NCBI GenBank assembly: GCA_964057225.1
Contig: OZ059898.1
Span: forward strand, 20,809,267-20,873,266
DNA length: 64,000 bases
Source: Auanema rhodensis
Lineage: Eukaryota; Nematoda; Chromadorea; Rhabditida; Rhabditidae
Reading direction: 5' to 3'
The position numbers and the translations under genes were made by a program. This document shows positions 13,377-28,512 of this stretch, piece after piece. The number at the start of each line of letters is the position of its first letter. Position 1 is the stretch's first letter. A model generated the notes under the pieces. It saw nothing but the letters and a program-made list of their open reading frames with translations, did no database searches and had not been told where the DNA came from.

Positions 13377-15664
13377 TGCACTTGGTATGTAACTAGCTTC
13401 ACGTAAAAGATAAAGAGATGCGGTTTTCAAAATTAGATTTCCCATGTCCATATTAGTCTAAAAACAAATTTTTATTGATACTGGTTCATGGTAACCATGA
13501 CTTTGAAATTTACGTGAACTTTAATTTATACTAATTAAATGTACACGTGATGTGCACTTGGTATGTAACTCGCTTCACGTAAAAGATAAAGAGATGCGGT
13601 TTTCAAAATTAGATTTCCCATGTCCATATTAGTCTAAAAACAAATTTTTATTGATATTGGTTCATGGTAACCATGACTTTGAAATTTACGTGAACTTTAA
13701 TTTATGCTAATTAAATGTACACGTGATGTGCACTTGGTATGTAACTCGCTTCACGTGAAAGATAAAGAGATGCGGTTTTCGAAATTAGATTCCCCATGTC
13801 CATATTAGTCTAAAAACAAATTTTTATTGATATTGGTTCATGGTAACCATGACTTTGAAATTTACGTGAACTTTAATTTATGCTAATTAAATGTACACGT
13901 GATGTGCACTTGGTATGTAACTCGCTTCACGTGAAAGATAAAGAGATGCGATTTTCAAAATTAGATTCCCCATGTCCATTTTAGTCTAAAAACAAATTTT
14001 TATTGATATTGGTTCATGGTAACCATGACTTTGAAATTTACGTGAACTTTAATTTATGCTAATTAAATGTACACGTGATGTGCACTTGGTATGTAACTCG
14101 CTTCACGTGAAAGATAAAGAGATGAGGTTTTCAAAATTAGATTCCCCATGTCCATATTAGTCTAAAAACAAATTTTTATTGATATTGGTTCATGGTAACC
14201 ATGACTTTGAAATTTACGTGAACTTTAATTTATGCTAATTAAATGTACACGTGATGTGCACTTGGTATGTAACTCGCTTCACGTGAAAGATAAAGAGATG
14301 CGGTTTTCAAAATTAGATTCCCCATGTCCATATTAGTCTAAAAACAAATTTTTATTGATATTGGTGCATGGTAACCATGACTTTGAAATTTACGTGAACT
14401 TTAATTTATGCTAATTAAATGTACACGTGATGTGCACTTGGTATGTAACTAGCTTCACGTAAAAGATAAAGAGATGCGGTTTTCAAAATTAGATTTCCCA
14501 TGTCCATATTAGTCTAAAAACAAATTTTTATTGATACTGGTTCATGGTAACCATGACTTTGAAATTTACGTGAACTTTAATTTATACTAATTAAATGTAC
14601 ACGTGATGTGCACTTGGTATGTAACTCGCTTCACGTGAAAGATAAAGAGATGCGGTTTTCAAAATTAGATTTCCCATGTCCATATTAGTCTAAAAACAAA
14701 TTTTTATTGATATTGGTTCATGGTAACCATGACTTTGAAATTTACGTGAACTTTAATTTATGCTAATTAAATGTACACGTGATGTGCACTTGGTATGTAA
14801 CTCGCTTCACGTGAAAGATAAAGAGATGCGGTTTCCAAAATTAGATTCCCCATGTCCATATTAGTCTAATTACAAATTTTTATTGATATTGGTTCATGGT
14901 AACCATGACTTTGAAATTTACGTGAACTTTAATTTATGCTAATTAAATGTACACGTGATGTGCACTTGGTATCTAACTCGCTTCACGTGTAAGAAAAAGA
15001 GATGCGGTTTTCAAAATTAGATTCCCCATGTCCATATTAGTCTAAAAACAAATTTTTATTGATATTGGTTCATGGTCACCATGACTTTGAAATTTACGTG
15101 AACTTTAATTTATGCTAATTAAATGTACACGTGATGTGCACTTGGTATGTAACTCGCTTCACGTGAAAGATAAAGAGATGCGGTTTTCAAAATTAGATTC
15201 CCCATGTCCATATTAGTCTAAAAACAAATTTTTATTGATATTGGTTCATGGTAACCATGACTTTGAAATTTACGTGAACTTTAATTTATGCTAATTAAAT
15301 GTACACGTCATGTGCACTTGGTATGTAACTCGCTTCACGTGAAAGATAAAGAGATGCGGTTTTCAAAATTAGATTCCCCATGTTCATATTAGTCTAAAAA
15401 CAAATTTTTATTGATATTGGTGCATGGTAACCATGACTTTGAAATTTACGTGAACTTTAATTTATGCTAATTAAATGTACACGTGATGTGCACTTGGTAT
15501 GTAACTAGCTTCACGTAAAAGATAAAGAGATGCGGTTTTCAAAATTAGATTTCCCATGTCCATATTAGTCTAAAAACAAATTTTTATTGATACTGGTTCA
15601 TGGTAACCATGACTTTGAAATTTACGTGAACTTTAATTTATGCTAATTAAATGTACACGTGATG
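13377..15664. repeat. Fullest zone A HOR unit, 13 monomers (m77-m89)
   Basis: The order of types is: C19A/T105C/G154A; G29A+C64T; A53G; G47A+A76T; near-plain (C45A); T110G; C19A/T105C/G154A; C64T; T51C+A86T+A87T; G13C+T35A with A117C; G173C; C72T+T110G; C19A/T105C without G154A. The next cycle, 15665-17600, repeats this order with 11 monomers, lacking the G47A copy and the last type. This is the best single representation of the zone A repeat. Confidence 0.8.
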
Positions 15665-17600
15665 TGCACTTGGTATGAAACTAGCTTCACGTAAAAGATA
15701 AAGAGATGCGGTTTTCAAAATTAGATTTCCCATGTCCATATTAGTCTAAAAACAAATTTTTATTGATACTGGTTCATGGTAACCATGACTTTGAAATTTA
15801 CGTGAACTTTAATTTATACTAATTAAATGTACACGTGATGTGCACTTGGTATGTAACTCGCTTCACGTAAAAGATAAAGAGATGCGGTTTTCAAAATTAG
15901 ATTTCCCATGTCCATATTAGTCTAAAAACAAATTTTTATTGATATTGGTTCATGGTAACCATGACTTTGAAATTTACGTGAACTTTAATTTATGCTAATT
16001 AAATGTACACGTGATGTGCACTTGGTATGTAACTCGCTTCACGTGAAAGATAAAGAGATGCGGTTTTCGAAATTAGATTCCCCATGTCCATATTAGTCTA
16101 AAAACAAATTTTTATTGATATTGGTTCATGGTAACCATGACTTTGAAATTTACGTGAACTTTAATTTATGCTAATTAAATGTACACGTGATGTGCACTTG
16201 GTATGTAACTCGCTTCACGTGAAAGATAAAGAGATGCGGTTTTCAAAATTAGATTCCCCATGTCCATATTAGTCTAAAAACAAATTTTTATTGATATTGG
16301 TTCATGGTAACCATGACTTTGAAATTTACGTGAACTTTAATTTATGCTAATTAAATGTACACGTGATGTGCACTTGGTATGTAACTCGCTTCACGTGAAA
16401 GATAAAGAGATGCGGTTTTCAAAATTAGATTCCCCATGTCCATATTAGTCTAAAAACAAATTTTTATTGATATTGGTGCATGGTAACCATGACTTTGAAA
16501 TTTACGTGAACTTTAATTTATGCTAATTAAATGTACACGTGATGTGCACTTGGTATGTAACTAGCTTCACGTAAAAGATAAAGAGATGCGGTTTTCAAAA
16601 TTAGATTTCCCATGTCCATATTAGTCTAAAAACAAATTTTTATTGATACTGGTTCATGGTAACCATGACTTTGAAATTTACGTGAACTTTAATTTATACT
16701 AATTAAATGTACACGTGATGTGCACTTGGTATGTAACTCGCTTCACGTGAAAGATAAAGAGATGCGGTTTTCAAAATTAGATTTCCCATGTCCATATTAG
16801 TCTAAAAACAAATTTTTATTGATATTGGTTCATGGTAACCATGACTTTGAAATTTACGTGAACTTTAATTTATGCTAATTAAATGTACACGTGATGTGCA
16901 CTTGGTGTGTAACTCGCTTCACGTGAAAGATAAAGAGATGCGGTTTCCAAAATTAGATTCCCCATGTCCATATTAGTCTAATTACAAATTTTTATTGATA
17001 TTGGTTCATGGTAACCATGACTTTGAAATTTACGTGAACTTTAATTTATGCTAATTAAATGTACACGTGATGTGCACTTGGTATCTAACTCGCTTCACGT
17101 GAAAGAAAAAGAGATGCGGTTTTCAAAATTAGATTCCCCATGTCCATATTAGTCTAAAAACAAATTTTTATTGATATTGGTTCATGGTCACCATGACTTT
17201 GAAATTTACGTGAACTTTAATTTATGCTAATTAAATGTACACGTGATGTGCACTTGGTATGTAACTCGCTTCACGTGAAAGATAAAGAGATGCGGTTTTC
17301 AAAATTAGATTCCCCATGTCCATATTAGTCTAAAAACAAATTTTTATTGATATTGGTTCATGGTAACCATGACTTTGAAATTTACGTGAACTTTAATTTA
17401 TGCTAATTAAATGTACACGTCATGTGCACTTGGTATGTAACTCGCTTCACGTGAAAGATAAAGAGATGCGGTTTTCAAAATTAGATTCCCCATGTCCATA
17501 TTAGTCTAAAAACAAATTTTTATTGATATTGGTGCATGGTAACCATGACTTTGAAATTTACGTGAACTTTAATTTATGCTAATTAAATGTACACGTGATG
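15665..17600. repeat. Zone A HOR unit, 11-monomer version (m90-m100)
   Basis: This follows the m77-m89 unit directly and keeps its order of monomer types, but without the G47A+A76T copy and the final C19A copy. The first monomer carries T14A (atgaaact), shared with m68 at 11793, which shows that m68 and m90 descend from one copy 22 monomers apart. Confidence 0.75.
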
Positions 17601-19536
17601 TGCACTTGGTATGTAACTAGCTTCACGTAAAAGATAAAGAGATGCGGTTTTCAAAATTAGATTTCCCATGTCCATATTAGTCTAAAAACAAATTTTTATT
17701 GATATTGGTTTATGGTAACCATGACTTTGAAATTTACGTGAACTTTAATTTATACTAATTAAATGTACACGTGATGTGCACTTGGTATGTAACTCGCTTC
17801 ACGTGAAAGATAAAGAGATGCGGTTTTCAAAATTAGATTCCCCATGTCCATATTAGTCTAAAAACAAATTTTTATTGATATTGGTGCATGGTAACCATGA
17901 CTTTGAAATTTACGTGAACTTTAATTTATGCTAATTAAATGTACACGTGATGTGCACTTGGTATGTAACTCGCTTCACGTGAAAGATAAAGAGATGCGGT
18001 TTTCGAAATTAGATTCCCCATGTCCATATTAGTCTAAAAACAAATTTTTATTGATATTGGTTCATGGTAACCATGACTTTGAAATTTACGTGAACTTTAA
18101 TTTATGCTAATTAAATGTACACGTGATGTGCACTTGGTATGTAACTCGCTTCACGTGAAAGATAAAGAGATGCGATTTTCAAAATTAGATTCCCCATGTC
18201 CATTTTAGTCTAAAAACAAATTTTTATTGATATTGGTTCATGGTAACCATGACTTTGAAATTTACGTGAACTTTAATTTATGCTAATTAAATGTACACGT
18301 GATGTGCACTTGGTATGTAACTCGCTTCACGTGAAAGATAAAGAGATGCGGTTTTCAAAATTAGATTCCCCATGTCCATATTAAACTAAAAACAAATTTT
18401 TATTGATATTGGTTCATGGTAACCATGACTTTGAAATTTACGTGAACTTTAATTTATGCTAATTAAATGTACACGTGATGTGCACTTGGTATGTAACTCG
18501 CTTCACGTGAAAGATAAAGAGATGCGGTTTTCAAAATTAGATTCCCCATGTCCATATTAGTCTAAAAACAAATTTTTATTGATATTGGTGCATGGTAACC
18601 ATGACTTTGAAATTTACGTGAACTTTAATTTATGCTAATTAAATGTACACGTGATGTGCACTTGGTATGTAACTAGCTTCACGTAAAAGATAAAGAGATG
18701 CGGTTTTCAAAATTAGATTTCCCATGTCCATATTAGTCTAAAAACAAATTTTTATTGATACTGGTTCATGGTAACCATGACTTTGAAATTTACGTGAATT
18801 TTAATTTATGCTAATTAAATGTACACGTGATGTGCACTTGGTATGTAACTCGCTTCACGTGAAAGATAAAGAGATGCGGTTTTCAAAATTAGATTTCCCA
18901 TGTCCATATTAGTCTAAAAACAAATTTTTATTGATATTGGTTCATGGTAACCATGACTTTGAAATTTACGTGAACTTTAATTTATGCTAATTAAATGTAC
19001 ACGTGATGTGCACTTGGTATGTAACTAGCTTCACGTGAAAGATAAAAAGATGCGGTTTTTAAAATTAGATTCCCCATGTCCATATTAGTCTAAAAACAAA
19101 TTTTTATTGATATTGGTTCATGGTAACCATGACTTTGAAATTTACGTGAACTTTAATTTATGCTAATTAAATGTACACGTGATGTGCACTTGGTATGTAA
19201 CTCGCTTCACGTGAAAGATAAAGAGATGCGGTTTTCGAAATTAGATTCCCCATGTCCATATTAGTCTAAAAACAAATTTTTATTGATATTGGTTCATGGT
19301 AACCATGACTTTGAAATTTACGTGAACTTTAATTTATGCTAATTAAATGTACACGTGATGTGCACTTGGTATGTAACTCGCTTCACGTGAAAGATAAAGA
19401 GATGCGGTTTTCAAAATTAGATTCCCCATGTCCATATTAGTCTAAAAACAAATTTTTATTGATATTGGTTCATGGTAACCATGACTTTGAAATTTACGTG
19501 AACTTTAATTTATGCTAATTAAATGTACACGTGATG

Positions 19537-21472
19537 TGCACTTGGTATGTAACTCGCTTCACGTGAAAGATAAAGAGATGCGGTTTTCAAAATTAGATTC
19601 CCCATGTCCATATTAGTCTAAAAACAAATTTTTATTGATATTGGTGCATGGTAACCATGACTTTGAAATTTACGTGAACTTTAATTTATGCTAATTAAAT
19701 GTACACGTGATGTGCACTTGGTATGTAACTAGCTTCACGTAAAAGATAAAGAGATGCGGTTTTCAAAATTAGATTTCCCATGTCCATATTAGTCTAAAAA
19801 CAAATTTTTATTGATACTGGTTCATGGTAACCATGACTTTGAAATTTACGTGAATTTTAATTTATGCTAATTAAATGTACACGTGATGTGCACTTGGTAT
19901 GTAACTCGCTTCACGTGAAAGATAAAGAGATGCGGTTTTCAAAATTAGATTTCCCATGTCCATATTAGTCTAAAAACAAATTTTTATTGATATTGGTTCA
20001 TGGTAACCATGACTTTGAAATTTACGTGAACTTTAATTTATGCTAATTAAATGTACACGTGATGTGCACTTGGTATGTAACTCGCTTCACGTGAAAGATA
20101 AAGAGATGCGGTTTCCAAAATTAGATTCCCCATGTCCATATTAGTCTAAAAACAAATTTTTATTGATATTGGTTCATGGTAACCATGACTTTGAAATTTA
20201 CGTGAACTTTAATTTATGCTAATTAAATGTACACGTCATGTGCACTTGGTATGTAACTCGCTTCACGTGAAAGATAAAGAGATGCGGTTTTCAAAATTAG
20301 ATTCCCCATGTCCATATTAGTCTAAAAAAAAATTTTTATTGATATTGGTTCATGGTAACCATGACTTTGAAATTTACGTGAACTTTAATTTATGCTAATT
20401 AAATGTATACGTGATGTGCACTTGGTATGTAACTAGCTTCACGTAAAAGATAAAGAGATGCGGTTCTCAAAATTAGATTTCCCATGTCCATATTAGTCTA
20501 AAAACAAATTTTTATTGATACTGGTTCATGGTAACCATGACTTTGAAATTTACGTGAACTTTAATTTATACTAATTAAATGTACACGTGATGTGCACTTG
20601 GTATGTAACTCGCTTCACGTGAAAGATAAAGAGATGCGGTTTTCAAAATTAGATTCCCCATGTCCATATTAGTCTAAAAACAAATTTTTATTGATATTGG
20701 TGCATGGTAACCATGACTTTGAAATTTACGTGAACTTTAATTTATGCTAATTAAATGTACACGTGATGTGCACTTGGTATGTAACTAGCTTCACGTGAAA
20801 GATAAAAAGATGCGGTTTTTAAAATTAGATTCCCCATGTCCATATTAGTCTAAAAACAAATTTTTATTGATATTGGTTCATGGTAACCATGACTTTGAAA
20901 TTTACGTGAACTTTAATTTATGCTAATTAAATGTACACGTGATGTGCACTTGGTATGTAACTCGCTTCACGTGAAAGATAAAGAGATGCGGTTTTCGAAA
21001 TTAGATTCCCCATGTCCATATTAGTCTAAAAACAAATTTTTATTGATATTGGTTCATGGTAACCATGACTTTGAAATTTACGTGAACTTTAATTTATGCT
21101 AATTAAATGTACACGTGATGTGCACTTGGTATGTAACTCGCTTCACGTGAAAGATAAAGAGATGCGATTTTCAAAATTAGATTCCCCATGTCCATTTTAG
21201 TCTAAAAACAAATTTTTATTGATATTGGTTCATGGTAACCATGACTTTGAAATTTACGTGAACTTTAATTTATGCTAATTAAATGTACACGTGATGTGCA
21301 CTTGGTATGTAACTCGCTTCACGTGAAAGATAAAGAGATGCGGTTTTCAAAATTAGATTCCCCATGTCCATATTAGTCTAAAAACAAATTTTTATTGATA
21401 TTGGTTCATGGTAACCATGACTTTGAAATTTACGTGAACTTTAATTTATGCTAATTAAATGTACACGTGATG
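19537..21472. repeat. 11-monomer HOR unit (m112-m122)
   Basis: This runs T110G; C19A/T105C with C143T; C64T; T51C with G173C; a copy ending GTATACG (C168T); C19A copy with T51C (ggttctc); T110G; C19A with C52T; A53G; G47A+A76T; plain. The first six types recur in order at 21473-22528, giving a 1936-bp period. Unlike earlier zone A units, the T51C copy m115 here lacks A86T+A87T. Confidence 0.75.
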
Positions 21473-22528
21473 TGCACTTGGTATGTAACTCGCTTCACGT
21501 GAAAGATATAGAGATGCGGTTTTCAAAATTAGATTCCCCATGTCCATATTAGTCTAAAAACAAATTTTTATTGATATTGGTGCATGGTAACCATGACTTT
21601 GAAATTTACGTGAACTTTAATTTATGCTAATTAAATGTACACGTGATGTGCACTTGGTATGTAACTAGCTTCACGTAAAAGATAAAGAGATGCGGTTTTC
21701 AAAATTAGATTTCCCATGTCCATATTAGTCTAAAAACAAATTTTTATTGATACTGGTTCATGGTAACCATGACTTTGAAATTTACGTGAATTTTAATTTA
21801 TGCTAATTAAATGTACACGTGATGTGCACTTGGTATGTAACTCGCTTCACGTGAAAGATAAAGAGATGCGGTTTTCAAAATTAGATTTCCCATGTCCATA
21901 TTAGTCTAAAAACAAATTTTTATTGATATTGGTTCATGGTAACCATGACTTTGAAATTTACGTGAACTTTAATTTATGCTAATTAAATGTACACGTGATG
22001 TGCACTTGGTATGTAACTCGCTTCACGTGAAAGATAAAGAGATGCGGTTTCCAAAATTAGATTCCCCATGTCCATATTAGTCTAAAAACAAATTTTTATT
22101 GATATTGGTTCATGGTAACCATGACTTTGAAATTTACGTGAACTTTAATTTATGCTAATTAAATGTACACGTCATGTGCACTTGGTATGTAACTCGCTTC
22201 ACGTGAAAGATAAAGAGATGCGGTTTTCAAAATTAGATTCCCCATGTCCATATTAGTCTAAAAACAAATTTTTATTGATATTGGTGCATGGTAACCATGA
22301 CTTTGAAATTTACGTGAACTTTAATTTATGCTAATTAAATGTATACGTGATGTGCACTTGGTATGTAACTAGCTTCACGTAAAAGATAAAGAGATGCGGT
22401 TCTCAAAATTAGATTTCCCATGTCCATATTAGTCTAAAAACAAATTTTTATTGATACTGGTTCATGGTAACCATGACTTTGAAATTTACGTGAACTTTAA
22501 TTTATACTAATTAAATGTACACGTGATG
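21473..22528. repeat. Partial next copy of the 11-monomer HOR (m123-m128)
   Basis: Six monomers repeat the start of 19537-21472, including the rare C168T and T51C (ggttctc) markers in adjacent monomers. m127 carries T110G where m116 does not. After 22528 the order departs into zone B types. Confidence 0.75.
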
Positions 22529-23056
22529 TGCACTTGGTATGTAACTCGCTTCACGTGAAAGATAAAGAGATGCGGTTTTCAAAATTAGATTTCTCATGTC
22601 CATATTAGTCTAAAAACAAATTTTTATTGATATTGGTTCATGGTAACCATGACTTTGAAATTTACGTGAACTTTAATTTATGCTAATTAAATGTACACGT
22701 GATGTGCACTTGGTATGTAACTCGCTTCACGTGAAAGATAAAGAGATGCGGTTTCCAAAATTAGATTCCCCATGTCCATATTAGTCTAATTACAAATTTT
22801 TATTGATATTGGTTCATGGTAACCATGACTTTGAAATTTACGTGAACTTTAATTTATGCTAATTAAATGTACACGTGATGTGCACTTGGTATGTAACTCG
22901 CTTCACGTGAAAGATATAGAGATGCGGTTTTCAAAATTAGATTCCCCATGTACATGTTAGTCTAAAAACAAATTTTTATTGATATTGGTTCATGGTAACC
23001 ATGACTTTCAAATTTACGTGAACTTTAATTTATGCTAATTAAATGTACACGTGATG

Positions 23057-23232
23057 TGCACTTGGTATGTAACTCGCTTCACGTGAAAGATAAAGAGATG
23101 TGGTTATCAAAATTAGATTCCCCATGTCCATATTAGTCTAAAAACAAATTTTTATTAATATTGTTTCATGGTACCCATGACTTTGAAATTTACGTGAACT
23201 TTAATTCATGCTAATTAAATGTACACGTGATG
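23057..23232. repeat. Most divergent monomer type, copy 1 (m132)
   Basis: It carries six substitutions against the reference: C45T, T50A, G101A, G108T, A118C and T151C. The same set recurs in m138 (24113-24288), six monomers on, so the pair is one lineage and not random error. Confidence 0.85.
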
Positions 23233-24112
23233 TGCACTTGGTATGTAACTCGCTTCACGTGAAAGATAAAGAGATGCGGTTTTCAAAATTAGATTCCCCA
23301 TGTCCATATTAGTCTAAAAACAAATTTTTATTGATATTGGTTCATGGTAACCATGACTTTGAAATTTACGTGAACTTTAATTTATGCTAATTAAATGTAC
23401 ACGTGATGTGCACTTGGTATGTAACTCGCTTCACGTGAAAGATAAAGAGATGCGGTTTTCAAAATTAGATTCCCCATGTCCATATTAGTCTAAAAACAAA
23501 TTTTTATTGATATTGGTTCATGGTAACCATGACTTTGAAATTTACGTGAACTTTAATTTATGCTAATTAAATGTACACGTGATGTGCACTTGGTATGTAA
23601 CTCGCTTCACGTGAAAGATAAAGAGATGCGGTTTTCAAAATTAGATTCCCCATGTCCATATTAGTCTAAAAACAAATTTTTATTGATATTGGTTCATGGT
23701 CACCATGACTTTGAAATTTACGTGAACTTTAATTTATGCTAATTAAATGTACACGTGATGTGCACTTGGTATGTAACTCGCTTCACGTGAAAGATAAAGA
23801 GATGCGGTTTTCAAAATTAGATTCCCCATGTCCATATTAGTCTAAAACCAAATTTTTATTGATATTGGTTCATGGTAACCATGACTTTGAAATTTACGTG
23901 AACTTTAATTTATGCTAATTAAATGTACACGTCATGTGCACTTGGTATGTAACTCGCTTCACGTGAAAGAAAAAGAGATGCGGTTTTCAAAATTAGATTC
24001 CCCATGTCCATATTAGTCCAAAAACAAATTTTTATTGATATTGGTTCATGGTAACCATGACTTTGAAATTTACGTGAACTTTAATTTATGCTAATTAAAT
24101 GTACACGTGATG

Positions 24113-24288
24113 TGCACTTGGTATGTAACTCGCTTCACGTGAAAGATAAAGAGATGTGGTTATCAAAATTAGATTCCCCATGTCCATATTAGTCTAAAAA
24201 CAAATTTTTATTAATATTGTTTCATGGTACCCATGACTTTGAAATTTACGTGAACTTTAATTCATGCTAATTAAATGTACACGTGATG
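24113..24288. repeat. Most divergent monomer type, copy 2 (m138)
   Basis: It shares all six substitutions with m132. The flanking monomers match poorly: m133-m135 are plain, plain and A117C, while m139-m141 are plain, C143T and A53G+C143T. If both came from a 6-monomer duplication, it has since been partly overwritten. Confidence 0.8.
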
Positions 24289-27200
24289 TGCACTTGGTAT
24301 GTAACTCGCTTCACGTGAAAGATAAAGAGATGCGGTTTTCAAAATTAGATTCCCCATGTCCATATTAGTCTAAAAACAAATTTTTATTGATATTGGTTCA
24401 TGGTAACCATGACTTTGAAATTTACGTGAACTTTAATTTATGCTAATTAAATGTACACGTGATGTGCACTTGGTATGTAACTCGCTTCACGTGAAAGATA
24501 AAGAGATGCGGTTTTCAAAATTAGATTCCCCATGTCCATATTAGTCTAAAAACAAATTTTTATTGATATTGGTTCATGGTAACCATGACTTTGAAATTTA
24601 CGTGAATTTTAATTTATGCTAATTAAATGTACACGTGATGTGCACTTGGTATGTAACTCGCTTCACGTGAAAGATAAAGAGATGCGGTTTTCGAAATTAG
24701 ATTCCCCATGTCCATATTAGTCTAAAAACAAATTTTTATTGATATTGGTTCATGGTAACCATGACTTTGAAATTTACGTGAATTTTAATTTATGCTAATT
24801 AAATGTACACGTGATGTGCACTTGGTATGTAACTCGCTTCACGTGAAAGATAAAAAGATGCGGTTTTCAAACTTCGATTCCCCATGTCCATATTAGTCTA
24901 AAAACAAATTTTTATTGATATTGGTGCATGGTAACCATGACTTTGAAATTTACGTGAACTTTAATTTATGCTAATTAAATGTACACGTGATGTGCACTTG
25001 GTATGTAACTCGCTTCACGTGAAAGATAAAGAGATGCGGTTTTCAAAATTAGATTCCCCATGTACATGTTAGTCTAAAAACAAATTTTTATTGATATTGG
25101 TGCATGGTAACCATGACTTTGAAATTTACGTGAATTTTAATTTATGCTAATTAAATGTACACGTGATGTGCACTTGGTATGTAACTCGTTTCACGTGAAA
25201 GATAAAGAGATGCGGTTTTCAAAATTAGATTTCCCATGTCCATATTAGTCTAAAAACAAATTTTTATTGATATTGGTTCATGATAACCATGACTTTGAAA
25301 TTTACGTGAACTTTAATTTATGCTAATTAAATGTACACGTGATGTGCACTTGGTATGTAACTCGCTTCACGTGAAAGATAAAGAGATGCGGTTTTCAAAA
25401 TTAGATTCCCCATGTCCATATTAGTCTACAAACAAATTTTCATTGATATTGGTTTATGGTAACCATGACTTTGAAATTTACGTGAACTTTAATTTATGCT
25501 AATTAAATGTACACGTGATGTGCACTTGGTATGTAACTCGCTTCACGTGAAAGATAAAGAGATGCGGTTTTCAAAATTAGATTCCCCATGTCCATATTAG
25601 TCTAAAAACAAATTTTTATTGATATTGGTTCATGGTAACCATGACTTTGAAATTTACGTGAACTTTAATTTATGCTAATTAAATGTACACGTGATGTGCA
25701 CTTGGTATGTAACTCGCTTCACGTGAAAGATAAAGAGATGCGGTTTTCAAAATTAGATTCCCCATGTCCATATTAGTCTAAAAACAAATTTTTATTGATA
25801 TTGGTTCATGGTACCCATGACTTTGAAATTTACGTGAACTTTAATTTATGCTAATTAAATGTACACGTGATGTGCACTTGGTATGTAACTAGCTTCACGT
25901 AAAAGATAAAGAGATGCGGTTTTCAAAATTAGATTTCCCATGTCCATATTAGTCTAAAAACAAATTTTTATTGATACTGGTTCATGGTAACCATGACTTT
26001 GAAATTTAAGTGAACTTTAATTTATACTAATTAAATGTACACGTGATGTGCACTTGGTATGTAACTCGCTTCACGTGAATGATAAAGAGATGCGGTTTTC
26101 AAAATTAGATTCCCCATGTCCATATTAGTCTAAAAACAAATTTTTATTGATATTGGTTCATGGTAACCATGACTTTGAAATTTACGTGAACTTTAATTTA
26201 TGCTAATTAAATGTACACGTGATGTGCACTTGGTATGTAACTCGCTTCACGTGAAAGATAAAGAGATGCGGTTTTCAAAATTAGATTCCCCATGTCCATA
26301 TTAGTCCAAAAACAAATTTTTATTGATATTGGTTCATTGTAACCATGACTTTGAAATTTACGTGAACTTTAATTTATTCTAATTAAATGTACACGTGATG
26401 TGCACTTGGTACGTAACTCGCTTCACGTGAAAGATAAAGAGATGCGGTTTTCAAAATTAGATTCCCCATGTCCATATTAGTCTAAAAACAAATGTTTATT
26501 GATATTGGTGCATGGTAACCATGACTTTGAAATTTACGTGAACTTTAATTTATGCTAATTAAATGTACACGTGATGTGCACTTGGTATGTAACTAGCTTC
26601 ACGTAAAAGATAAAGAGATGCGGTTTTCAAAATTAGATTTCCCATGTACATGTTAGTCTAAAAACAAATTTTTATTGATATTGGTTCATGGTAACCATGA
26701 CTTTGAAATTTACGTGAACTTTAATTTATGCTAATTAAATGTACACGTGATGTGCACTTGGTATGTAACTCGCTTCACGTGAAAGATAAAGAGATGCGGT
26801 TTTCAAAATTAGATTCCCCATGTCCATATTAGTCTAAAAACAAATTTTTATTGATATTGGTTCATTGTAACCATGACTTTGAAATTTACGTGAACTTTAA
26901 TTTATGCTAATAAAATGTACACGTGATGTGCACTTGGTACGTAACTCGCTTCACGTGAAAGATAAAGAGATGCGGTTTTCAAAATTAGATTCCCCATGTC
27001 CATATTAGTCTAAAAACAAATGTTTATTGATATTGGTACATGGTAACCATGACTTTGAAATTTACGTGAACTTTAATTTATGCTAATTAAATGTACACGT
27101 GATGTGCACTTGGTACGTAACTCGCTTCACGTGAAAGATAAAGAGATGCGGTTTTCAAAATTAGATTCCCCATGTCCATATTAGTCTAAAAACAAATGTT

Positions 27201-27632
27201 TATTGATATTGGTGCATGGTAACCATGACTTTGAAATTTACGTGAACTTTAATTTATGCTAATTAAATGTACACGTGATGTGCACTTGGTATGTAACTAG
27301 CTTCACGTAAAAGATAAAGAGATGCGGTTTTCAAAATTAGATTTCCCATGTCCATATTAGTCTAAAAACAAATTTTTATTGATACTGGTTCATGGTAACC
27401 ATGACTTTGAAATTTACGTGAACTTTAATTTATACTAATTAAATGTACACGTGATGTGCACTTGGTATGTAACTCGCTTCACGTGAATGATAAAGAGATG
27501 CGGTTTTCAAAATTAGATTCCCCATGTCCATATTAGTCTAAAAACAAATTTTTATTGATATTGGTTCATGGTAACTATGACTTTGAAATTTACGTGAACT
27601 TTAATTTATGCTAATTAAATGTACACGTGATG

Positions 27633-28512
27633 TGCACTTGGTATGTAACTCGCTTCACGTGAAAGATAAAGAGATGCGGTTTTCAAAATTAGATTCCCCA
27701 TGTACATGTTAGTCTAAAAACAAATTTTTATTGATATTGGTTCATGGTAACCATGACTTTGAAATTTACGTGAACTTTAATTTATGCTAATTAAATGTAC
27801 ACGTGATGTACACTTGGTATGTAACTCGCTTCACGTGAAAGATAAAGAGATGCGGTTTTCAAAATTAGATTCCCCATGTCCATATTAGTCTAAAAACAAA
27901 TTTTTATTGATATTGGTTCATTGTAACCATGACTTTGAAATTTACGTGAACTTTAATTTATGCTAATTAAATGTACACGTGATGTGCACTTGGTACGTAA
28001 CTCGCTTCACGTGAAAGATAAAGAGATGCGGTTTTCAAAATTAGATTCCCCATGTCCATATTAGTCTAAAAACAAATTTTTATTGATATTGGTTCATGGT
28101 AACCATGACTTTGAAATTTACGTGAACTTTAATTTATGCTAATTAAATGTACACGTGATGTGCACTTGGTATGTAACTCGCTTCACGTGAAAGATAAAGA
28201 GATGCGGTTTTCAAAATTAGATTCCCCATGTACATGTTAGTCTAAAAACAAATTTTTATTGATATTGGTTCATGGTAACCATGACTTTGAAATTTACGTG
28301 AACTTTAATTTATGCTAATTAAATGTACACGTGATGTGCACTTGGTATGTAACTCGCTTCACGTGAATGATAAAGAGATGCGGTTTTTAAAATTAGATTC
28401 CCCATGTCCATATTAGTCTCAAAACAAATTTTTATTGATATTGGTTCATGGTAACCATGACTTTGAAATTTACGTGAACTTTAATTTATGCTAATTAAAT
28501 GTACACGTGATG
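27633..28512. repeat. 5-monomer unit, copy 1 (m158-m162)
   Basis: The order is C72A+A76G; G114T; T12C; C72A+A76G; C52T (here also A34T). Copies in the same order lie at 28513, 30801 and 57377. m158 and m163 both end before GTACAC in place of GTGCAC, which ties the first two copies together. Confidence 0.85.

Larger units (their letters stand above)
1..22880. repeat. Zone A: HORs of about 11-13 monomers with the C19A/T105C class
   Basis: Monomers m1-m130 cycle through recognisable types. One has C19A, G29A, C64T, T105C and G154A together. It is followed by G29A+C64T (or C64T alone), then A53G, then G47A+A76T, then a plain copy and a T110G copy. A second half-cycle follows with C64T, T51C+A86T+A87T, A117C and G173C copies. 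Complete cycles take 11-13 monomers (about 1.9-2.3 kb), but single monomers are often missing or doubled, so the HOR is irregular. Paired A86T+A87T occurs with T51C in the same monomer here. The right boundary is approximate, because the marker types fade rather than stop. Confidence 0.85.
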
